DNA from: Streptomyces tsukubensis
Lineage (GTDB): Bacteria; Actinomycetota; Actinomycetes; Streptomycetales; Streptomycetaceae
Reading direction: 5' to 3'
NCBI RefSeq assembly: GCF_009296025.1
Contig: NZ_CP045178.1
Location: 4,278,001 to 4,342,000, forward strand
Length of the DNA stretch: 64,000 bases
The notes beneath the pieces were generated by a model. The model was not told where the DNA came from. It saw only the letters and a program-made list of their open reading frames with translations, and made no database searches. Shown here one piece after another: positions 45,165 through 55,500 of the stretch. Every line of letters begins with the position of its first letter. The first letter of the stretch is position 1. Position numbers and translations under genes: made by a program.

Positions 45165-45420
45165 CCCCCGATGCTCCGTAGGGCCTTGGCGCCCGCCTGG
45201 TTGCGGGCCGTTGGGCGGAAACGGAGCGAGCCTGCTACGGATAAGCCGATGGTAGGCCGGTCACCGTGTACTGAGACAGGGGGTTTCCGGAAATTGACCT
45301 CGGGCCAGAGCTCTCCCGTGCCGCCCATCCGACGCCGCCAGGCCATGGCGGGTGGGCCTGGAGGGCCCCCGCGAGACCCGGGTGATGCGTCGGGAGGATG
45401 CAACGATGCCTCGGAGGGGC

Positions 45421-46689
45421 TCAGCTTTCCAGTGGAAGGCGGCAGACAAGAAGCTTTCCGGCCATGGTCACCCCGCCGTCCATGGCGAGCGCGAGCCCGT
45501 CGGCGTAGAGGTGAGGGCCCTCCACCGTCGGCCCCTCGTCCTCGTCGCCGTCCTCGGAACCGACCTCACCGAGCAGGTACGGGATGGGGCTGTGGCCGTG
45601 GACGATGCGGCCACCGCCGTACACGTCGAGGAGTTCGCGTACGGCTCCTGGACCGGTCCTGTCGTCGCGGAAGGCGAACCGCTTGGTGAGTTTGCGGAAG
45701 ACGTCCCAGCACTCGTCGGCGTCGTTGCGGGTGAGGATCTCGTGGACGGTGTCGTTGACCGCCTCGATCGAGTCGCCGTAGTCGAGGTAGGCGGTGGTGT
45801 CGGAGTGCGTCAGGAGATGTCCGTCCTCCTCGACGATGGCGTCGAGACGGGACATCCACTGGAGATGGACGTCCTGGAGGCGCTCCATATCGGTTTTCTG
45901 GCCGCCGTTGAGCAGCCAGGCCGCCTGGAAGGTGGCTGTGCCCGCGCCGGAGTTGACCGGCGTGTCACCGAACCGTTTCGCGCCGAGGAGCAGCAGTTCG
46001 TGGTTGCCCATGAGGGCCTTGCAGTATCCGCCGGCAGCGGCGGCCTCCGCGGAGAGCCGCATCACGAGGTCGATGACGCCGATGCCGTCGGGGCCCCGGT
46101 CGGTGAAGTCTCCGAGGAACCAGAGCCTGGCGTTCCCCGCCGACCAGGCCGCCTCGGCGTCGATGAGGCCCTGTGCCTGGAGGGCTTCGATCAGCTCCGC
46201 GAGGTAGCCGTGCACGTCCCCCACCACGTACAGGGGACCGGGCCCGCCGGAGTTCGGCGGCGGCACGGAGTCGAACTGGGGCTGCGGGGCGTCGGCCCGG
46301 CTGATGACGGGCAGATCCCGCTGGGTCGGGGTGTATCCCTCGGACGCCGCGCCCTCGGGATACTTGTCCGGGGCGGGTCGGGGTTCAGCCACGCTCGCGG
46401 ACCCCTGGCCCGCCGATTCCTGGCCCACCGACTCCTGTGCGTACCGGGCCGCGGCCTGCGCGTACGGCTCATCGTCCGGGCCCGGCCCGTCGGGCGGATA
46501 CGGTCCGCGCTCTCCGGAGTGTTCGTCGTCCGTGAACCGGCCTTCCGCGTCCGGCGCCGCGGCGGCGAGATCCGCGCCCGGCTCCGCCACCTCGCTGTTC
46601 TGCTCCGCGCGGTGGACATACGCGGGGACGCGGAAGTCGCGCACCGTCGGCGTATGCTCCGCGGGTCCCTGACCGGCCCCCTGAGTCAT
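45421..46689 (-). CDS. Calcineurin-like metallophosphoesterase (Ser/Thr phosphatase type)
   Basis: In this 422-residue protein, residues 1-155 are acidic and Pro-rich (disordered). The catalytic domain has all metal-site motifs of PPP-type phosphatases: GDVHGY, GDFTDRGPDGIGVIDLV, GNHELLL, then HSD and GHSP. It could dephosphorylate proteins or nucleotides such as diadenosine tetraphosphate. The ATG at 46689 follows GGAGGGG. It is transcribed leftward after the LacI gene but separated from it by a terminator. Confidence 0.88.
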   Translation of the reverse strand: MTQGAGQGPAEHTPTVRDFRVPAYVHRAEQNSEVAEPGADLAAAAPDAEGRFTDDEHSGERGPYPPDGPGPDDEPYAQAAARYAQESVGQESAGQGSASVAEPRPAPDKYPEGAASEGYTPTQRDLPVISRADAPQPQFDSVPPPNSGGPGPLYVVGDVHGYLAELIEALQAQGLIDAEAAWSAGNARLWFLGDFTDRGPDGIGVIDLVMRLSAEAAAAGGYCKALMGNHELLLLGAKRFGDTPVNSGAGTATFQAAWLLNGGQKTDMERLQDVHLQWMSRLDAIVEEDGHLLTHSDTTAYLDYGDSIEAVNDTVHEILTRNDADECWDVFRKLTKRFAFRDDRTGPGAVRELLDVYGGGRIVHGHSPIPYLLGEVGSEDGDEDEGPTVEGPHLYADGLALAMDGGVTMAGKLLVCRLPLES

Positions 46690-47055
46690 TGACCCCTCCA
46701 CCACCATCGCGCCGCAACTGCACCGGTTCGGACTGCCTGGTCGTAGCGGCCCGCGGTGTCGTGCGCCCATCATAGGAATGCGGCTCGTGCTGTGTGACGC
46801 ACCAGGGGTGGTGAATCCAGGACGGGCTTCGGTTAGCCGACCTTTTCTCCCGAATTGGGCGTAGTTTTCTCTCTCGGCCCATCGGTATCCGGTGTCTCGT
46901 GCGCCACTGGCGCGCCGCGGGTGCGCCACTACTCACCCTTGTGACCTCACCCGCCACGGGTGTGTCACCTCCGAGTGTCCGGCCGGCCCCCTCACCGGCC
47001 GGACACCCCGGGTGCGCCCCCGCCCCTCCCCGCACCTCTCGGGCGTGGAGCGTCG
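46690..47055. other. Region between the lacI-type and phosphoesterase genes
   Basis: 366 bases. The right half holds a terminator (46975-47006) and short GTGCGCCACT-like repeats near 46900-46930. The left half should contain the phosphoesterase promoter. No gene is seen. Confidence 0.6.
46975..47006 (-). terminator. Terminator after the LacI-family gene
   Basis: A perfect 12-bp stem (46975-46986 with 46995-47006) with an eight-base loop, 50 bases past the stop codon. Confidence 0.8.
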
Positions 47056-48183
47056 TTACCCCTCGGTCTCGCCGGGGGAGCGTGGTGGGCTGACCGTCGT
47101 CCGCTGCGGCCGGCGTTCCGAGGAAGTGCGCACGATCAGCTCGGTCGGTATCACCTGCTCCAGGGGACGGCCCTCATCGATGCCCTCGATCGCGTCGATC
47201 AGAAGCTGCACGACGGCGGTGCCGATCCGGCGCGGTTTGAGGGAGAGGGTCGTGATCGGCGGCTCTGTGGTGGCGTAGACGGTGGACTCACTGCAGCAGA
47301 CGAGCAGCAGATCCTCCGGGACTCGCAATCCGTACCGTCTCGCGGCGGCCAGGAGGTCGGTGCCGTTCGGATCGAACAGCCCGTACACCGCGTCCGGCCG
47401 GTCCGGGCGGGCCAGTAACCGGTCGGCGGCCACGGCCCCCGCGCAGGGGTCGTGCGCCGGATAGGACTCGTAGACCGGGTCCTGCCCGACCCGCTCGCAC
47501 CAGCGCAGATACGCGGTGGTCGAGAGACGGGTGTAGGTGTCGGTGGTGGTCCCGGTGAGCAGGCCGATGCGGCGTGCCCCGGAGGCGGCCAAGTGGTCGA
47601 GGATGCCGAGAACGGCTGCCTCGTGGTCGTTGTCGACCCAGGCGGTGACCGGCAGGGCGCCGGTCGGGCGTCCGTCGGAGACGACCGGCAGCCCTTGTCT
47701 GACGAGCTCGGTGACGACGGGGTCCTGGTCGGAGGGATCGATGACGACGGTTCCGTCGAGTGCCACGTTCGACCAGACATCGATGGGGCTGAGGCGGGAG
47801 GTCGCCGGGAGGATGACGAGGGCGTAGCCGCGCGCCAGCGCCGCCGAGGTCGCGGCTCTCGCCATCTCCGCGAAGTACGCGAACTCCGTGAAGGTGAAAG
47901 GTTCATCCCCGTACGTGGTCACGGTCAGGCCGATGAGGCCCGACTTGCCCGTACGAAGGGTGCGGGCCGCCGCGGAAGGGCGATAGCCCAGCCTGTCGGC
48001 GACCTCACGGACATGGCGTCGGGTGGCGTCGGGCAGCCTGCCCTTGCCGTTGAGGGCGTCGGACACGGTCGTGATGGACACACCGGCGGCCGCGGCCACG
48101 TCTCTGATGCCCGCCCGGCCAGGCCGGCTTCCACGGCGGGTTGTTTCCGCTCGGCTCACCTGGTGCTTCCCTGCTGCTGTCAT
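47056..48183 (-). CDS. LacI-family transcriptional regulator
   Basis: This 375-residue protein has an N-terminal LacI helix-turn-helix and hinge (IRDVAAAAGVSITTVSDALN, PDATRRHVREVADRLGYRPS, AAARTLRTGKSGLIGLTV) followed by a periplasmic-binding-type sensor domain (PDAVYGLFDPNGTDLLAAAR; STVYATTEPPITTLSLKPRR). In S. coelicolor a LacI-type regulator sits at this spot before the hisC-like gene and cyd genes, as I recall. The ligand is unknown. It is divergent from the aminotransferase gene. Confidence 0.92.
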   Translation of the reverse strand: MTAAGKHQVSRAETTRRGSRPGRAGIRDVAAAAGVSITTVSDALNGKGRLPDATRRHVREVADRLGYRPSAAARTLRTGKSGLIGLTVTTYGDEPFTFTEFAYFAEMARAATSAALARGYALVILPATSRLSPIDVWSNVALDGTVVIDPSDQDPVVTELVRQGLPVVSDGRPTGALPVTAWVDNDHEAAVLGILDHLAASGARRIGLLTGTTTDTYTRLSTTAYLRWCERVGQDPVYESYPAHDPCAGAVAADRLLARPDRPDAVYGLFDPNGTDLLAAARRYGLRVPEDLLLVCCSESTVYATTEPPITTLSLKPRRIGTAVVQLLIDAIEGIDEGRPLEQVIPTELIVRTSSERRPQRTTVSPPRSPGETEG

Positions 48184-48570
48184 GGCGAGCCGATAGTAGG
48201 GCTCATCGCGGTGGGTAGGGCGGACGCATATTCACTCGTTGACAGGTACGTTTCTGCATGGCGTTCTCCGCTCAATGACCTTGGAAACCCTGGGAATTGG
48301 GGGGTTCGGGCACCGTCCGACTCCCTCCGCCCCGTATGAGCCTGTTGAAGCTGCTATGTATCGGACAGGTCTCAACTCACCTTCACGAGGGACGCGCGCC
48401 ACCGCGCAAGCCACCGGCGCACGCAATTCGCCGTGCGCCCTTGTAGTCGGCGCCGAGCCCTTCGGGCCCGCATGGTGGAGCGTGTGCCGCTGCTCACTCG
48501 TAGGCCGGGCAGGGTGTGTGTGCTCATAGGGTGAGACGTATACGAACCGGTGCCCAGGAGAGGATCCGCG
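48184..48570. other. Divergent lacI-type / aminotransferase promoter region
   Basis: 387 bases with no gene. It is A/T-richer at 48215-48300 and should hold the promoters of both flanking genes. Confidence 0.55.
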
Positions 48571-49650
48571 GTGAGCGAGACGAGCCCCAGGCTGCGTGCG
48601 GTACTGGAAGGCATTCCCACCTACAAACCGGGGAAGCCGGCCGCCGCCGGTGGTCCCGCGTCGTTCAAGCTCTCGTCCAACGAGAACCCCTATCCGCCGC
48701 TGCCCGGTGTGATGGAGAGCGCGCTCGCCGCCGCGGGGACCCTCAACCGCTACCCGGACATGGCGGCCACGGAGCTGATGAACGAGCTGTCCGAGCGCTT
48801 CGCCGTGCCCGTCTCCCACCTGGCCACGGGTACCGGCTCCGTCGGCGTCGCCCAGCAGCTCCTCCAGATCACCGCGGGCCCCGGCGACGAGGTGATCTAC
48901 CCCTGGCGCTCCTTCGAGGCCTACCCGATCGTCGTACGGATCAGTGGCGCGGCGGCGGTCGAGATCCCGCTGACGCCCGAGGAGACCCACGACTTCGACG
49001 CGATGGCCGACGCCATAACCGAGCGCACCCGGTTGATCTTCGTCTGCAATCCGAACAACCCGACGGGCACCGTGGCCCACCGCGACGAGCTGGAACGGTT
49101 CCTCGACCGGGTCCCCGGCGACGTGCTCGTCGTGCTCGACGAGGCCTATCGCGAGTTCAACAGGGATCTGGACGTCCCCGACGGCATCGATCTGTACCGG
49201 GACAGGCCCAATGTCTGCGTGCTGCGCACCTTCTCCAAGGCGTACGGCCTCGCCGGGCTGCGGATCGGTTTCGCCATCGCCCACGAGCCGGTGGCCACCG
49301 GGCTGCGCAAGACAGCCGTGCCGTTCGGCGTGAGCCAGCTCGCGCAGGACGCGGCGGTGGCGTCGCTGCGCTCGGAGGACGAACTGCTCGACCGGGTCGC
49401 CTCGCTGGTCACCGAGCGGGCCCGCGTGGTGGAGGCGCTGCGCGCCCAGGGCTGGACCGTGCCGGAGACCCAGGCGAACTTCGTCTGGCTGCGGCTGGGC
49501 GAGCGGACGACCGACTTCGCCGAGGCCTGTGCGCGGGCCGGCGTGGTGGTGCGGCCGTTCGCCGGCGAGGGTGTGCGGACGACCGTCGCCGAGGTCGAGG
49601 CCAACGATCTCTTCCTGAAGGCGGCAGAGAAGTTCCGCCAGGAGCTGTGA
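48571..49650 (+). CDS. Histidinol-phosphate/aromatic aminotransferase, HisC-type
   Basis: This 359-residue fold-type I PLP transaminase has [15 protein letters not shown] at the N-terminus, [42 protein letters not shown], the PLP lysine in [16 protein letters not shown] (about residue 220) and FVWLRLG near the end. It could transaminate histidinol phosphate or aromatic acids (Pat). Streptomyces have another hisC in the his operon, so this copy is probably an aromatic aminotransferase. GTG 48571 follows AGGAGAGG. Confidence 0.9.
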   Translation: MSETSPRLRAVLEGIPTYKPGKPAAAGGPASFKLSSNENPYPPLPGVMESALAAAGTLNRYPDMAATELMNELSERFAVPVSHLATGTGSVGVAQQLLQITAGPGDEVIYPWRSFEAYPIVVRISGAAAVEIPLTPEETHDFDAMADAITERTRLIFVCNPNNPTGTVAHRDELERFLDRVPGDVLVVLDEAYREFNRDLDVPDGIDLYRDRPNVCVLRTFSKAYGLAGLRIGFAIAHEPVATGLRKTAVPFGVSQLAQDAAVASLRSEDELLDRVASLVTERARVVEALRAQGWTVPETQANFVWLRLGERTTDFAEACARAGVVVRPFAGEGVRTTVAEVEANDLFLKAAEKFRQEL

Positions 49651-49743
49651 TCGGTCCGCAAGGGGCTGCGATCGAGAGCGGTGACCAGAGCTCTCGAAGA
49701 GGTCGGTGAGGCGGCCTTCGAGGCTCGTGCGGCAGGTGTGACC

Positions 49744-49774
49744 AGGGGGGTTCCCACGTGGGGGCCCCCCTTTT
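49744..49774 (+). terminator. Terminator after the aminotransferase gene
   Basis: Arms 49744-49757 and 49758-49771 form a near-perfect 14-bp palindrome with two mismatches, followed by TTTT. It separates the aminotransferase gene from the cyd promoter. Confidence 0.75.
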
Positions 49775-49813
49775 CGATGCCCTCAACCGGTAGTACATAA
49801 TGAAGCTTGTGAA

Positions 49814-49829
49814 TGTGAACGCTTTCACA
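49814..49829 (+). promoter_or_regulatory. Rex operator (ROP) upstream of cydA
   Basis: TGTGAACGCTTTCACA matches the Rex consensus TGTGAACGCGTTCACA at 15 of 16 bases. A wider inverted repeat (GCTTGTGAA and TTCACAAGC) surrounds it, about 84 bases before the cydA start. Rex senses the NADH/NAD+ ratio and represses cyd genes in aerated S. coelicolor. Confidence 0.92.
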
Positions 49830-49912
49830 AGCGTGACCGGTTGATCCCGTAATGGCTGGGTCATTACGGACAAACCACCGCTGTGACCACAGCGCTGGGA
49901 GGAGATGAAGAC

Positions 49913-51460
49913 GTGGATCTAGCACTGGCGCCGGAGACCCTGGCGCGCTGGCAATTCGGTATCACCACCGTCTACCACTTCCTTTTCATCCCGCTGACGA
50001 TCTCCCTCGCGGCGCTGACCGCCGGCCTGGAGACCGCCTGGGTGCGGACGCAGAAGGAGAAGTACCTCAGGGCCACGAAGTTCTGGGGGAAGCTCTTCCT
50101 GATCAATATCGCCATGGGTGTCGTCACCGGCATCGTGCAGGAGTTCCAGTTCGGGATGAACTGGTCCTCCTACTCGCGGTTCGTCGGTGACGTCTTCGGC
50201 GCGCCACTCGCCTTCGAGGCGCTGATCGCCTTCTTCTTCGAGTCGACCTTCATCGGGCTGTGGATCTTCGGCTGGGACAAGTTGCCCAAGAAGATCCACC
50301 TCGCGACCATCTGGCTGGTCTCGATCGGCACGATCCTCTCGGCGTACTTCATCCTGGCGGCCAACTCCTTCATGCAGCACCCGGTCGGCTACCACCTGGA
50401 CAAGGCCACGGGCAAGGCACAGCTCACCGACTTCTGGGCCGTACTGACCCAGGAGATGGCGGTGACACAGATCTTCCACACCCTCTCCGCCTCCTTCCTC
50501 ACGGGCGGCGCCTTCATGGTCGGCATCGCCGGCTACCACCTGGCGCGCAAGAAGAAGAAGCAGAACATCGCCGTGATGAAGACCTCGCTGCGGCTCGGTC
50601 TCGTCACCCTGGTCGCCGCGGGCATGCTGACCGCGATCAGTGGTGACTTCCTCGGCAAGACCATGTTCAAGCAGCAGCCGATGAAGATGGCCTCGGCCGA
50701 GGCACTGTGGGACGGGCAGAACACCGCGCCGTTCTCGATCTTCGCGTACGGCGATGTCGAGAAGGGGCACAACAGCGTCGCGATCGGCGTGCCCGGCGTG
50801 CTGTCGTTCCTCTCGCACGACGACTTCAACTCGTACGTCCCCGGCATCAACGACACCAACAAGGCCGAGCAGCAGAAGTACGGCCCCGGTGACTACAAGC
50901 CCAACATCCCCGTCGCCTTCTGGAGCTTCCGCTGGATGATCGGGTTCGGGATGACGTCCTTCATGGTCGGCATCGCGGGGCTCTGGCTCACTCGCAAAAA
51001 GTTCATGCTGCCCGAACACATGCGGGTCGGCGACGACGAGGTGCCGTATCTGGTCCTCTTCAAGAACAAGGCGCTGAGTCCGAAGTTCACCAAGCTGTTC
51101 TGGCTGGTCTCGCTCTGGACCATGGTGTTCCCGCTGATCGCCAACTCCTGGGGCTGGATCTTCACCGAGAACGGCAGGCAGCCATGGGCGGTGTACGGCC
51201 TCTTCCAGACCAAGGACGCCGTCTCCCCCGGGGTCTCGCAGGGCGAGGTACTCGCCTCGCTCATCGTCTTCACCCTGCTCTACGCGGTGCTCGCCGTCAT
51301 CGAGTTCAAGCTGCTCGTGAAGTACGTCAAGGCCGGACCGCCCGAGCTGACGGAGGCCGACCTCAATCCGCCCACCCGAATCGGCGGCCGTCCTGGCGGC
51401 GGCAGCGCGGAAGCGTCCGAGAGCGACGACGCCGACCGGCCGATGGCCTTCTCGTACTGA
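49913..51460 (+). CDS. cydA: Cytochrome bd ubiquinol/menaquinol oxidase subunit I
   Basis: This 515-residue subunit carries the haems of the high-affinity terminal oxidase. Helix 1 has the haem ligand histidine in RWQFGITTVYHFLFIPL. MNWSSYSRFVGDVFGAPLAF, FFFESTFIGLWIFGWD, ANSFMQHPVGYHLDKATGKA and TVQ-loop-equivalent regions are typical. There are about nine membrane helices. GTG 49913 follows GGGAGGAG. It is the first gene of a Rex-controlled cydA-cydB-cydCD unit. Confidence 0.96.
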   Translation: MDLALAPETLARWQFGITTVYHFLFIPLTISLAALTAGLETAWVRTQKEKYLRATKFWGKLFLINIAMGVVTGIVQEFQFGMNWSSYSRFVGDVFGAPLAFEALIAFFFESTFIGLWIFGWDKLPKKIHLATIWLVSIGTILSAYFILAANSFMQHPVGYHLDKATGKAQLTDFWAVLTQEMAVTQIFHTLSASFLTGGAFMVGIAGYHLARKKKKQNIAVMKTSLRLGLVTLVAAGMLTAISGDFLGKTMFKQQPMKMASAEALWDGQNTAPFSIFAYGDVEKGHNSVAIGVPGVLSFLSHDDFNSYVPGINDTNKAEQQKYGPGDYKPNIPVAFWSFRWMIGFGMTSFMVGIAGLWLTRKKFMLPEHMRVGDDEVPYLVLFKNKALSPKFTKLFWLVSLWTMVFPLIANSWGWIFTENGRQPWAVYGLFQTKDAVSPGVSQGEVLASLIVFTLLYAVLAVIEFKLLVKYVKAGPPELTEADLNPPTRIGGRPGGGSAEASESDDADRPMAFSY

Positions 51461-51474
51461 GGGAGTGCTGAATC

Positions 51475-52476
51475 ATGGAACTCCACGACGTCTGGTTCGT
51501 CCTCATCGCCGTGCTGTGGACCGGCTACTTCTTCCTCGAAGGGTTCGACTTCGGGGTCGGGGTGCTCACCAAGCTGCTCGCCCGTGACAGGACCGAGAAG
51601 CGGGTGCTGATCAATACGATCGGGCCCGTCTGGGACGGCAACGAGGTCTGGCTCCTCTCGGCCGCCGGAGCGACGTTCGCCGCCTTCCCCGAGTGGTACG
51701 CCACGCTCTTCTCCGGCTTCTACCTGCCGATGCTCCTCATCCTGATCTGCCTGATCGTGCGGGGAGTGGCCTTCGAGTACCGGGCCAAGCGGCCCGAGGA
51801 ACGGTGGCAGACCAACTGGGAACACGCGATCTTCTGGGCCTCGCTGCTGCCGGCCTTCCTGTGGGGTGTGGTCTTCGGCAACATCGTGCGGGGCGTGAAG
51901 ATCGACGCGCACATGGAGTACGTCGGCAGCCTCGGCGACCTCTTCAACCCCTACGCCATCCTCGGCGGACTGGTGACGCTGACGCTGTTCACCTTCCACG
52001 GCACGGTGTTCGCCGCCCTCAAGACCACCGGGGACATCCGGGTCAGGGCCAGGCGGCTCGGGGTCCGTCTCGGCCTGGTCACCGCGCTGCTCGCCCTGGG
52101 GTTCCTGATCTGGACCCAGGCGGACAACGGCGATACCAAGAGTCTGATCGCGCTGGTCGTGGCGGTCGTCGCGCTGCTCGGCGCGCTCGGGGCCAACGTG
52201 AAGGGGCGCGAAGGGTGGGCGTTCGCCCTCTCCGGCGTCACCATCGCGGCGACGGTGGCCATGTTCTTCCTGACGCTCTTCCCCGACGTGATGCCGTCGT
52301 CGTTGAACGAACAGTGGAGCCTCACGGTGACCAACGCCTCGTCCAACCCCTACACCTTGAAGATCATGACGTGGTGCGCCGGCATCGCCACCCCGCTCGT
52401 GATGCTCTACCAGGGCTGGACGTACTGGGTGTTCCGCAAGCGCATCGGTACGCAGCACATCGCCGACGCGCACTGA
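51475..52476 (+). CDS. cydB: Cytochrome bd oxidase subunit II
   Basis: This 333-residue membrane protein starts MELHDVWFVLIAVLWTGYFF, LEGFDFGVGVLTKLLARD with GPVWDGNEVWLLSAAGATFA, the CydB signature. There are eight or nine helices. It lies 14 bases downstream of cydA with GGGAGTG before the ATG. Confidence 0.96.
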   Translation: MELHDVWFVLIAVLWTGYFFLEGFDFGVGVLTKLLARDRTEKRVLINTIGPVWDGNEVWLLSAAGATFAAFPEWYATLFSGFYLPMLLILICLIVRGVAFEYRAKRPEERWQTNWEHAIFWASLLPAFLWGVVFGNIVRGVKIDAHMEYVGSLGDLFNPYAILGGLVTLTLFTFHGTVFAALKTTGDIRVRARRLGVRLGLVTALLALGFLIWTQADNGDTKSLIALVVAVVALLGALGANVKGREGWAFALSGVTIAATVAMFFLTLFPDVMPSSLNEQWSLTVTNASSNPYTLKIMTWCAGIATPLVMLYQGWTYWVFRKRIGTQHIADAH

Positions 52477-52534
52477 GCCGGCGCCGGTCGGAGGGGCGCC
52501 GCGCTCCGACGCCCGACCGGCCGGCCACGGGCGG

Positions 52535-52550
52535 TGTTTCACGTGAAACA
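52535..52550. other. parS: parS site 12 (perfect)
   Basis: Exact TGTTTCACGTGAAACA in a 30-bp perfect palindrome (52528-52557) between cydB and cydCD. Confidence 0.92.
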
Positions 52551-52582
52551 CCGCCCGGTCGAAGACTGTGACGGCTGGAGGC

Positions 52583-52598
52583 TGTTTCACGTGAAACC
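52583..52598. other. parS: parS site 13 (one mismatch), overlapping the cydCD start
   Basis: TGTTTCACGTGAAACC. The GTG at 52591-52593 in its centre is the likely start codon of cydCD, preceded by GGAGG at 52577-52581. Confidence 0.88.
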
Positions 52599-55500
52599 CA
52601 TCGATCCCCGGCTGCTCCGTTACGCGCGCGCCACCCGCTTCTTCCTCGTGGCCGTCGTGGTTCTCGGCGCTGTCGGCGCGGGCCTGGTGATCGCCCAGGC
52701 GATGCTCATCTCCGAGATCGTCGTGGGCGCCTTCCAGCACGGCCTGTCCGTCTCAGGACTGGTGCGTCCGCTCGTCACTCTGGCCGTCGTCGCGGTGGGC
52801 CGGGGGCTCGTCTCCTGGCTCACCGAACTGGCCGCGCACCGGGCGAGCGCCTCGGTCAAGTCCGAGCTGCGCACCCGCCTGCTGGAGCGGGCGGGCGCGC
52901 TCGGACCCGGCTGGCTGAGCGGACAGCGCACCGGCTCCCTGGTCGCCCTCGCCACCCGGGGAACCGACGCTCTCGACGACTACTTCTCCCGCTACCTTCC
53001 GCAGCTCGGCCTCGCGGTCGTGGTGCCCATCGCCGTACTCACCAGGATCGTCACCGAGGACTGGGTCTCCGCTGCGATCATCGTCGTGACACTTCCACTG
53101 ATCCCGGTCTTCATGATCCTGATCGGTATGGCCACACAGAGCCGGATGGACCGTCAGTGGAAGCTGCTGTCCCGGCTGTCGGGCCACTTCCTCGACGTCG
53201 TGGCCGGTCTGCCGACCCTGAAGGTCTTCGGCAGGGCCAAGGCGCAGGCCGAGTCGATCCGGCGGATCACCGGCGAGTACCGCCAGGCCACGATGCGTAC
53301 GCTGCGGATCGCCTTCCTCTCGTCCTTCGCCCTGGAACTGTTGTCCACGCTGTCGGTCGCGCTCGTGGCGGTGACCATCGGGATGCGACTCGTCCACGGG
53401 GACATGGATCTCTACATCGGGCTGCTGGTCCTGATCCTCGCCCCCGAGGCGTACCTGCCGCTGCGCCAGGTCGGCGCGCGATACCACGCGGCGGCCGAGG
53501 GGCTCGCGGCGGCGGAGGAGATCTTCGCCGTACTGGAGACGCCCGTGCCGCCGTCAGGGACCGGTGCTGTCCCCGAGGGGGCCCTGCGCGTCGACGGGCT
53601 CACTGTCCGCTACCCGGGCCGGGGCGAACCTGCTGTCGAGGACGCCTCGCTGACGGTCGCGCCCGGAGAGACGGTGGCCCTCGTCGGGCCCAGCGGGGTC
53701 GGCAAGTCCACCCTGCTGCTCGCGGTACTCGGGTTCGTGACGCCCGACGAGGGCCGGGTCACCGTGGGCGGCGCCGAACTGTCCTCCCTCAGCCTGGAGC
53801 AGTGGCGCGAGCGGGTGGCGTGGGTGCCGCAACGGCCGCACCTCTTCGCCGGAACCATCGCGGAGAACGTCCGGCTCGCCCGCCCCGAGGCCGACGACGA
53901 GGCACTGATGGCCGCCCTCAGGGAGGCGGGCGCGTACGACTTCGTGGCCGGGCTGCCCGAGGGAGTGCGGACCGTGCTGGGGGAGGAAGGCACAGGGCTC
54001 TCCGCGGGGCAGCGGCAACGGCTCGCGTTGGCCCGTGCCTTCCTGGCCGACCGGCCCGTCGTCCTGCTCGACGAGCCCACCGCCGCGCTGGACGGCGAGA
54101 CCGAGGCGGGGATCGTGGAGGCCGTCCGCAGGCTCGCCGTGGGCCGCGGCGTCCTGCTCGTCGTGCACCGTCCCGCGCTGCTCGCCCTCGCGGACCGCGT
54201 GGTCGAACTGCGGGGGAGCACGCGGGAGGCCGACGCGACCCCCGGAGCGCCCGCCGCTGTCTCCGCCCCGGTCGGGGCGGCCCCGTGGGCCGGTGAGACC
54301 GACACGCCCGACGGCGGGCCCCGGCTCGCGGAGGCCGCACCCTCCGGCCGGTCCGGTGACGTACTCGCCCGGGTGCGGGCGATGGCAGGCGCACGGCGTG
54401 GGCGGCTGCTGCTCGCCCTGCTGCTCGGGGTGTTGACCCTGGCCAGCGCGACGGGGCTGATGGCGACATCCGGCTGGCTCATCTCGCGCGCCTCCCAGCA
54501 CCCGCCCGTCCTCTACCTGATGGTCGCCGTCACCGCCACCCGTGCCTTCGGTATCGGCAGGGCGGCCTTCAGGTACGCGGAGCGGCTGGTGTCGCACGAC
54601 GCGGTGCTGCGGATGCTCGCGGACACCAGGGTCGCCGTCTTCCGCGGCCTCGAACGCCTCTCCCCCGCCGGCCTCCGGGCCACCCGGAGGGGCGATCTGC
54701 TGTCGCGCACGGTCGCCGATGTGGACGCGTTGCAGGACTACTGGCTGCGGTGGCTCCTTCCGGCCGGTGCCGCCGTCCTCGCCGGCCTCGGCGCGATCGG
54801 GTTCACGGCCTGGCTGCTGCCGGAGGCGGGCGCCGTGCTCGCCGCGGGGCTGCTCGCGGCCGGTGTCGGTGTCCCCCTGGTGAGCGGCGCGTGCGCCCGC
54901 AGGGCCGAGCGCAGGCTCGCACCCGCCCGGGGCGCGCTCGCCACCAGGGCCGCCGACCTGCTCACCGGCACGGCGGAGCTGACGGTCGCCGGAGCGCTCG
55001 GCCGCAGGCTGCGGAGCGTCAAGGAGGCCGACGGGGCGCTCACCAGGATCGCCTCGCGCGCCGCCACCGCCACCGCTCTCGGCGACGGGCTCTCCGCCCT
55101 GGTCACAGGGCTGACCGTCGCCGCCACCGCCGCCCTGGGCGTCCAAGGCGTACGTGAGGGCCGGCTCGACGGGGTGGCGCTGGCCGTCGTCGTCCTCACC
55201 CCCCTCGCCGCGTTCGAGGCGGTGACGGGACTTCCGCTCGCCGTGCAGTTCAGGCAGCGGGTGCGCAAGAGCGCGGAGCGGGTCTACGAGGTGCTGGACG
55301 CCCCGGTGCCGGTGGCGGAGCCGGATCATCCCGCTCCCGCACCCGAATCGCCGTTCCCCCTGCGACTTTGCGGACTCACCGCCCGCCACCCCGGGCAGAG
55401 CGGCATGGCCCTGTCGGGGGTGGACCTCACTCTCGCGCGGGGGCGCAGGGTCGCGGTGGTCGGTCCTTCCGGCTCAGGCAAGACGACCCTCGCGCAGGTT

